Part shown: piece by piece, positions 58,311-64,000 of the stretch
Numbering within the stretch: the first letter of the stretch is position 1
Layout: each line of letters starts with the position of its first letter
Assembly: GCA_020726505.1 (NCBI GenBank)
Contig: JAHLEZ010000001.1
Coordinates: 496,001-560,000 of the forward strand
From: Leptodontidium sp. MPI-SDFR-AT-0119
Taxonomy: Eukaryota; Ascomycota; Leotiomycetes; Helotiales; Leptodontidiaceae
Length of the DNA stretch: 64,000 nucleotides
Reading direction: 5' to 3'
Position numbers and translations under genes: made by a program
Notes under the pieces: generated by a model
What the model saw: only the letters and a program-made list of their open reading frames with translations
Database searches by the model: none
Told to the model about the DNA's origin: nothing

Positions 58311-59984
58311 GGCTGGGGTGAGGTAGGCTTAGATACACAGAAGAAGTAGATGTATTTGACTTGGTCGCAAAAGATGGTCAGGATGTTCGATTAAGTGGAG
58401 GAGATAGGTGGCGCTCTGTTTAGACTCAAGAGACCAAGTCAAAGCAGAAGGCAAACGTTAGGGATAGTGTTGTAATTGAAGAGTTGGCAGTCAAGCTTGA
58501 GGCTTTAAGTAATAAAAGGGCGTTAGGAACACCCCGTATTCAATGACTTGCGAGTCTTAGAAGTGGGGTGATATCCATAACACACGAATTCACCTGCCAG
58601 GCGAAGGAGGGAGCCTAATAGTGCAAACAAGTAGAATTCTTAGGAAAGCCAAGCTTGCATAGAAGCGGAGTGCAGCTTATCACTCCCTCCCCATGCTATC
58701 AAGACCAGCAGCGCTATAAAGCCAAACTTTGGAGGGGCCAGACTATTGACAAAGACAAGTCCCAATTTACATGACTGGATCAGTAAATTCCAGCAGCACG
58801 TTCCCTTTGTCTGAGATCGATGTCCAATATAGATCTCTTTTGGAAATATTCAAAAACCAGAAGAGCATATGACCACTACCGACCAAAAGAATGCAGTCAT
58901 CACCGAATCAAAAAAGGACAAAAGGGAAATCAACACCTATCTTGTCCACAAGCCGCCCAACGCCGGATCTACTCTGCGACCAATAAGTCACGAGCTCCTA
59001 TCTCTCGGCCAATCTAGAAAAGGCAAAACGATACAGCGCACTCGCGAAACTCCGAGCGGAAGCATCTAACAACAGCGGGGGCATCGACCAATTTATAGTC
59101 GGACCATCAGACAGCAAAGAAGCGTTTTGGAAGATCCCGGTGCCGGGAGATAAGAGGGATGTTTTGTCCGGATGAGGATATATTATGAGGGGAGACTAAC
59201 TGTTAGCTAAGTAGCGAAGTGGTTTGGATTGGAGAGTGGGATGTGGGGTGTGGCGCTAAACTACTTTTATGCAAGCGAGATGGTAGAGGCCAAGGTCGGT
59301 TAATAGAACGATTACTTAGAAATAAAAGTGCTTCCTTTCAGAGAGTTGGAGATATCTGGTGAAGTGTAGAATGAAAGCCGATGTCTTCTCTCCATAAAAA
59401 CTTATCGGAGAACTATATCAGGATCTTTTCTGAATGTGGTGAGGATACAAAGTGCGGGGAAGGACCTGACCAAACCAAGCGCGGCGCGGGAAAATCGCAC
59501 TTTGGATGAGCTCAAGTGTGCAATAACTCATTAAACACCTTTCTTTGACCTTCCTCTCGAGTGCCAGAAAGACCATTGGCAATAATTTTGACTATTTTCA
59601 TAAGAAAGCGGAAATGTTATTTACTACAGCAGCCACTCACTTGGCTTCAATTCAGTCCAGGCTTCTTTCATTTCCAAAAGTTGTGACCATGTCAACTACC
59701 ATACACCTCAAAAATCAACTAGGACAACTCAGGTCGAAGAAAGACAAATGGTAATCAAAACCGACTTTTTCTTTCGAAAGCACTTGCAATTCTAGGACTC
59801 GGTCTAACAGGGCTCGCGACCTCGCTTAGTAGGAAAGGGGCAAGCCACACCTGCCATTCGCATTATGATGCTCACTCAGAAAACAGGAAGTTATAAAGCA
59901 ATGAAAGCAGTAAAAAGTTCATGTCATCTCGGATTTGGTGATACCTAGCCTTAGTCTCTCGTAGTCTCTCGAGTGGTACAACTT
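58311..59984. other. Intergenic, no gene recognised
   Basis: Includes the promoter of the oxygenase-like gene at its left end. The rest shows no recognisable coding, RNA or repeat feature. Confidence 0.45.
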
Positions 59985-60780
59985 CTAACTTTCAACAGCA
60001 AACCACACTTCCGCAGCCGCCCAAACCCGTGCTTGGTCATAATCCCTCGCCTCATCCGTTCCCCAAACCTCAAGCAAGGGATACACGATCACCGAGATAT
60101 ATTGTACCTTCAGTCTCCCTTCATGATCATCGGGATGTATAACCGAGTGGTCTGCCATATGTAGCGACTCAGGGTCGAACGTCGGATTTCCCATATCTTT
60201 CAAAGTCGTGCACTTCATGGATGTTCTGCGAGTCCAGAGGTTACTGGAAATCATTGCGGCTTCTTTGTGGATCAATTCGAGTTTGGTCTTGTAGTTTGCT
60301 CTGGCGTCGGGGCTGAGTGCAATGAAGTGATGAGCTGGTCTGGCTGCGAAATGAGAAGCTGCGAGAGATGAGACTTCTGCTATCTTGCTTTCTGTCTAGC
60401 TGCGCTTGGCTCTTTCTCCGGCGCTATTTCCTAGTCGAGATGGCGGGAGAAGAACTCTCAGAGTCTGCGACCGCCACATATGTGCATCTTCTTGGTTTGT
60501 TACAAAAGTCAATAGGTGGTGCAATCGGTTCAGAAAATCAGCTCACATTGTTGTGACATTCTGTAAATATCACTCAGCTCATTCGCTGCAGCAATTTCTT
60601 CCACTTCGTGGCCAAACTCGCGTCGAAGAAAGAAGAACGTACACGAAGCAAGCTCGCCAACATTACGGGCTCGTCTTGGGTCTTCCTTTCCGAGAAGGTA
60701 TAGTCCCAAAAGACTTGGCCTACGATTCCGATTGGGACAACTCCAAACGATGCGGGAAAAGAATGAAGTGGCTCATCCAA
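59985..60780 (-). CDS. Unknown spliced protein, 5' end unresolved
   Basis: Two minus-strand exons make a coherent protein end. The frame from about 60770 to 60547 reads SLLGLYLLGKEDPRRARNVG and FGHEVEEIAAANELSDIYRM; an intron at 60546-60380 (GTGAGC...ATAG) joins it to SEVSSLAASHFAARPAHHF, LELIHKEAAMISSNLWTRR, HPDDHEGRLKVQ and VYPLLEVWGTDEARDYDQ, ending with a stop at 59985-59987. The joined text keeps phase and has sensible composition. The 5' exons are unclear but may reach about 61120, where the minus strand reads LYSGATLREEAKSFN. I do not recognise the family. It may also be a decaying member of a fungal paralogue family. Confidence 0.42.
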
Positions 60781-61827
60781 AAGGTAATTCACTTCCTTGC
60801 CCGGTTTGTATCTCGCGACTTATCGTGTTGCTGTGACGCTAAGTAATGCTACTCAAGGCGAAGAAATTTTCGGAGATGCTTTCAGATCAACGGACTGCTT
60901 TTCTGCTTACAAGCGAGGATTTGCTGAATATAAGAGGTTAAAGCTCTTTGCCTCTTCTCTCAATGTTGCGCCAGAATACAGTTCAGATCCAAGTAAGGCA
61001 AATCAGCACTTGCCCCTCCCTCGGAATACTCGCGGGACAGCAGAAGTTATGCTGAAGCTTTTCAGGAGTTGTAGAGGTTGGATGTATTGTATCTACTTTA
61101 AGCTCCAAATCAAGGTATAACCCTGCCTTGGGAAACACAATCCATCGATCCAACCATCAAGTACGAGTCAAATTTGGCGACAAAGGGAGTAATATGACTT
61201 ACCAAGATGTTGTCAATGGTGAAGTTATCTCAACTGCCAGAATCGAAGTGGATCGTCCTTGAAGATTTAGGACAAGCGGGAGGAACGGGCTTTTAATCTA
61301 TGGGGGAGAGATGGTGTTTACAGGTTGATCGAATAATGCAAGAAGTTTGACTGGTACAGAAATTTGTTCGAAATTTTGACTTTGGGGGTAAAAAGCAAAA
61401 GGCTCAAAGCAACAGGTTTGGATGTAAAGGATAATTGGTAGCTTTTCTTCAAAGTCACCCCTGGAGAGAACTAAAGTGGCCGATGATGCAATTCCTGAGT
61501 TTTGAACAAATCAACATCTATTTTTGTTTACCCCTCGCTTAAACAGTAATTATGGGTCACAACACCGCTCGTCACTTCAATACTGTAACACGAGAAGATG
61601 CCGAAATATCTGCAAGCCACTTCAAAGTACGGATATAAGTTGTACGATTGGAACATGGAGGTGGCGATGCACAGTGACAGTGTGGATTGAAACGCCAAAC
61701 ATGTGTTCCCGCAAGTAAAGCCCCTCGCACAGTGATGACACTTTTGACAAGATGAACAAAGGATTTAAAACTTTCCACCGCGTTATCCCTATTATTCCTA
61801 CCCTTGCAAACGAGGATCCTTCCTTAA
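60781..61827. other. Possible 5' exons of the unknown gene, then spacer
   Basis: Bases 60781-61120 may contain upstream exons of the gene ending at 59985. The rest is spacer between two leftward-transcribed genes, with no recognisable signal. Confidence 0.35.
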
Positions 61828-64000
61828 TCAACCCTGCCACTTGACCCTCCCGCTTCTGAAAAGAGTGACCATGCCCATAGGCAACAAACCTTTCTCCACA
61901 ATTTTCAGCCCTCCAAATCTCTCCACCATATCCGGCCCATACAACAAAGCGACCCACTTCATATACCCTTCATCCTGTTCATTGATTCCACTGAGCCCAT
62001 CCAGCACAGTTTCCTCATCAGCAGAGATATCAACATCGTCCGGTCCGGGCTTCTGCAACAAATCATTATAGACCGACAGCAAGTTGCCTTCATATCCGCA
62101 GTAGTACTCCTCTCTGTACCGCGTGTACTCTTCCATAGACATAAACTTCCGGGAATCTACAGGACGGAAGGTCGGCTCAAGAGTCCCGTTGCGAGTCACA
62201 CTGCCGTTGTGGAACAATGTTTTGGCTCGTCGGTACGCACTGGCTTCAGCTTCGAAGAAATCGTCGAACACAGATGCTGGTTGCTCGAAGACGGCGTTAC
62301 GAACTTGCACTAGACCTATGAAAGGGTTCTGGAGCTCGAGACCACCGAGGCTGGTGGGGAAGTAGAGAAAGCCGTCGGGAATATCGGCGATGCCGAATCT
62401 CTCACGCAGGGTGTCTTTAAGGTATTCGACCACATTGCTGTCAGAGAAGATGCGCTTCTGAATACGAGTCATGGTCGATAGCATCATGTCGACATGCTCC
62501 TGGCCGAAGCAGTTGGCAGCTGTACCGAAGTTCGATTTGAAGAAAGTACCAGCATAAGTATTCCAGGCTTGGATCCAGGAGAAGACGCTTTTGTTTTTCT
62601 CTGCCAATTGGCGTTGAAGCTCCAGAATGTGCGCGTCAACCATATCCTGGTCGATAACGAAACGACCGGAAGAGGGGTCCATGACCAAAAAGCCCCAGCG
62701 AATCTCGCCAACTGGAAGCGAAGGATCGATATTGAAAGGCTTTGGCTCTTTGGTGATGCGAACTGTCCCAGTCTTTGCGCGATTCAAAGTCACGCCCATA
62801 GTGTCCGAGAAGGTTGTGATGGCTGCCCAGCCTTTGACAACTGTCTCATGGGATGAAGACCAGATCCAGAAATCGTCATGCATTCGGTACAATTGGGCAC
62901 CATTGGTATTTTGATTCACAGCATAGTCCAAGCAAAAGAGAATAGCTTCACCGCAAATTGTGGACAGAGCGTGAGAGCCTGGAACGCCACGTTTGCGTGG
63001 TCTTGGTGCGACACTGGAGTCATCGGCCGCGAACTTCAGAGGCGCTTCGAGGAACTTGCGGAAGAATCCAAGCCATCTGTCTGATAGTCCGAAGAATGAA
63101 AGCACGGTTGTGATGGTGGAGTGAGGTAAGGACGGGCTGAAAGATTGAAATTCTGAGCGAGAGCAAGTGAAGTCTCCATGAAGACGAGTGTTCAGGAGGA
63201 CTTCTGTTGATAGAAGGTGCAAGAGGAATTGCTTCGTGGCCATTGGCGTGCTTGGTCGGTTGCTCAGGTCCACATCATACTCATCACTTTGATGATTGCG
63301 GTGGGGTCCAGTGCCGGGGTGCATTGAGCTCATATATACTGGGCCGGGGGCTTGTCCTTGTTGCATCATCGGCAGCTGCTCTTGTCGTGCCATATGGAGG
63401 CGCCTCTTGTTCTGCTGCTCCAAGATCATTAGCTGCATTTGGTAGTCTTGGTTAGCACGGTTTAGTCCTTGCTGTTGCTGTTGTGCGACGGCTTGTTGCT
63501 GAGCCATCATTTGCTGCTGCTGCATCTGCTGAATTGGTGGCACATTTCCCATCGACTGAGGCACGCCTGAAGGTGACGACCTCTGCCTCTTGGCAGCATG
63601 TTCGTAGTTGGCCTCCTCTTCGCCATCCAGTGCATTGTTCTCCTCGAACGTTGTATCTTGTAGCTGGGACATGAAGAAGATGGACTTATAGACACTTTGA
63701 CGCTTGGCCTGCACACTGAACTTCTTTTGCTGGGTTCCCAGGAAGTACTCTCTTCTCTTTCTATCCTCAAGAGGTATCTCAGGTCGCAGCGATGTCCAAG
63801 CACCATCAAAGTTTGAGAAATTGACGAAGGCTTCTTTGAAGAAGATGCACCATTTGACTCCAACATATTGCAGGAATATGGCCTGCAGGAGTTCTTCGTC
63901 TATGTAGACTGGAGGGTTATTAGCGAACTGGCTGCAATACGAGTGACCGGAATGATGCGAGAGGGGTGGATGAAATGAGCCAAATCAGACTTACTGCGAT
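61828..64000 (-). CDS. rvt: rvt-type cellular reverse transcriptase (5'-incomplete)
   Basis: The long exon 63908-61828 gives about 693 residues. An intron (63994-63909, GTAAGT...CTCCAG) leads to six bases of a further exon at the window edge; the N-terminus lies outside. RT motifs run in order: a motif 2-like KRQSVYKSIFFMSQL, then an insertion of about 130 residues rich in Gln, then motif A-like SEFQSFSPSLPHSTI, motif B-like RGVPGSHALSTICGE, motif C RMHDDFWIW (Asp pair codons 62872-62877), motif D-like MGVTLNRAKTGTVRI and motif E-like IRWGFLVMD. No endonuclease, integrase, gag or LTR is present. This matches the single-copy rvt genes of fungi, which encode a non-mobile RT of unknown cellular role, characterised by a long insertion between RT motifs 2 and 3. 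Motif A has Glu (codon 63151-63153) where Asp is canonical. The C-terminus after motif E is long and conserved-looking. Confidence 0.82.

Noticed and set aside
60797..61120. 107-aa plus-strand ORF
   Set aside because: No motif; the opposite strand gives a more plausible exon of the unknown gene.

Overview
The window looks like chromosomal DNA of a filamentous ascomycete (Pezizomycotina, possibly Leotiomycetes, which is a guess). The evidence is short introns (about 41-230 nt, mostly around 50-75) with GTAAGT/GTATGT-type donors, intron-bearing genes on both strands with kilobase-sized gaps, a HET-domain protein, a Zn2Cys6 regulator, peroxisomal SKL ends, AT-rich decayed sequence, and pseudogenes with RIP-like G-to-A/C-to-T nonsense changes. 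No bacterial operons, CRISPR arrays or convincing tRNA/rRNA genes were seen. All exon models were built by hand from splice signals, reading phase and recalled family motifs.

Layout. 1-1.4 kb: AT-rich DNA with duplicated repeat blocks. 1.8-3.2 kb: calpain-like protease. 5.2-5.8 kb: unknown 207-aa protein. 6.1-10.4 kb: dead GH18 killer-toxin-like chitinase. 10.9-12.7 kb: NEDD8-activating E1 regulatory subunit (Ula1/APPBP1). 12.7-17.4 kb: long gene-free stretch rich in simple repeats. 17.4-20.1 kb: 794-aa Zn2Cys6 transcription factor resembling ClrB/CLR-2/ManR, followed by about 6 kb without a recognisable gene. 26.0-27.5 kb: HEI10/CCNB1IP1-like RING protein. 28.0-29.8 kb: coiled-coil protein preceded by a 7 x 19-bp tandem array. 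30.8-32.5 kb: flavin amine oxidase pseudogene with six in-frame stops. 33.0-35.0 kb: intracellular GH13 enzyme. 35.4 kb: F-box pseudogene. 36.1-37.7 kb: BBE-type FAD oxidase. 38.7-39.8 kb: Tc1/mariner transposase remnant abutting a 5'-truncated amino-acid permease. 40.8-43.6 kb: F-box/LRR-type protein. 44.3-45.2 kb: DUF4291 protein. 45.8-48.7 kb: two divergent enoyl-CoA hydratase/isomerase paralogues, both ending in SKL. 48.8-50.6 kb: HET protein. 52.7-54.7 kb: membrane-anchored arylsulfotransferase-like protein. 56.8-58.3 kb: 2OG-Fe(II) oxygenase-like protein. 60.0-60.8 kb: unknown spliced gene. 61.8 kb to the window edge: an rvt-type cellular reverse transcriptase, open at its 5' end.

The genes do not form one pathway. 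The only clearly paired unit is the head-to-head peroxisomal enoyl-CoA hydratase pair, which shares a 577-bp promoter. The most unusual item is the rvt gene: a domesticated non-retroelement reverse transcriptase with a Q-rich insertion inside its RT domain and Glu where motif A normally has Asp. The decayed genes (chitinase, amine oxidase, permease, F-box) show that the locus has been worked over by transposons and probably RIP.
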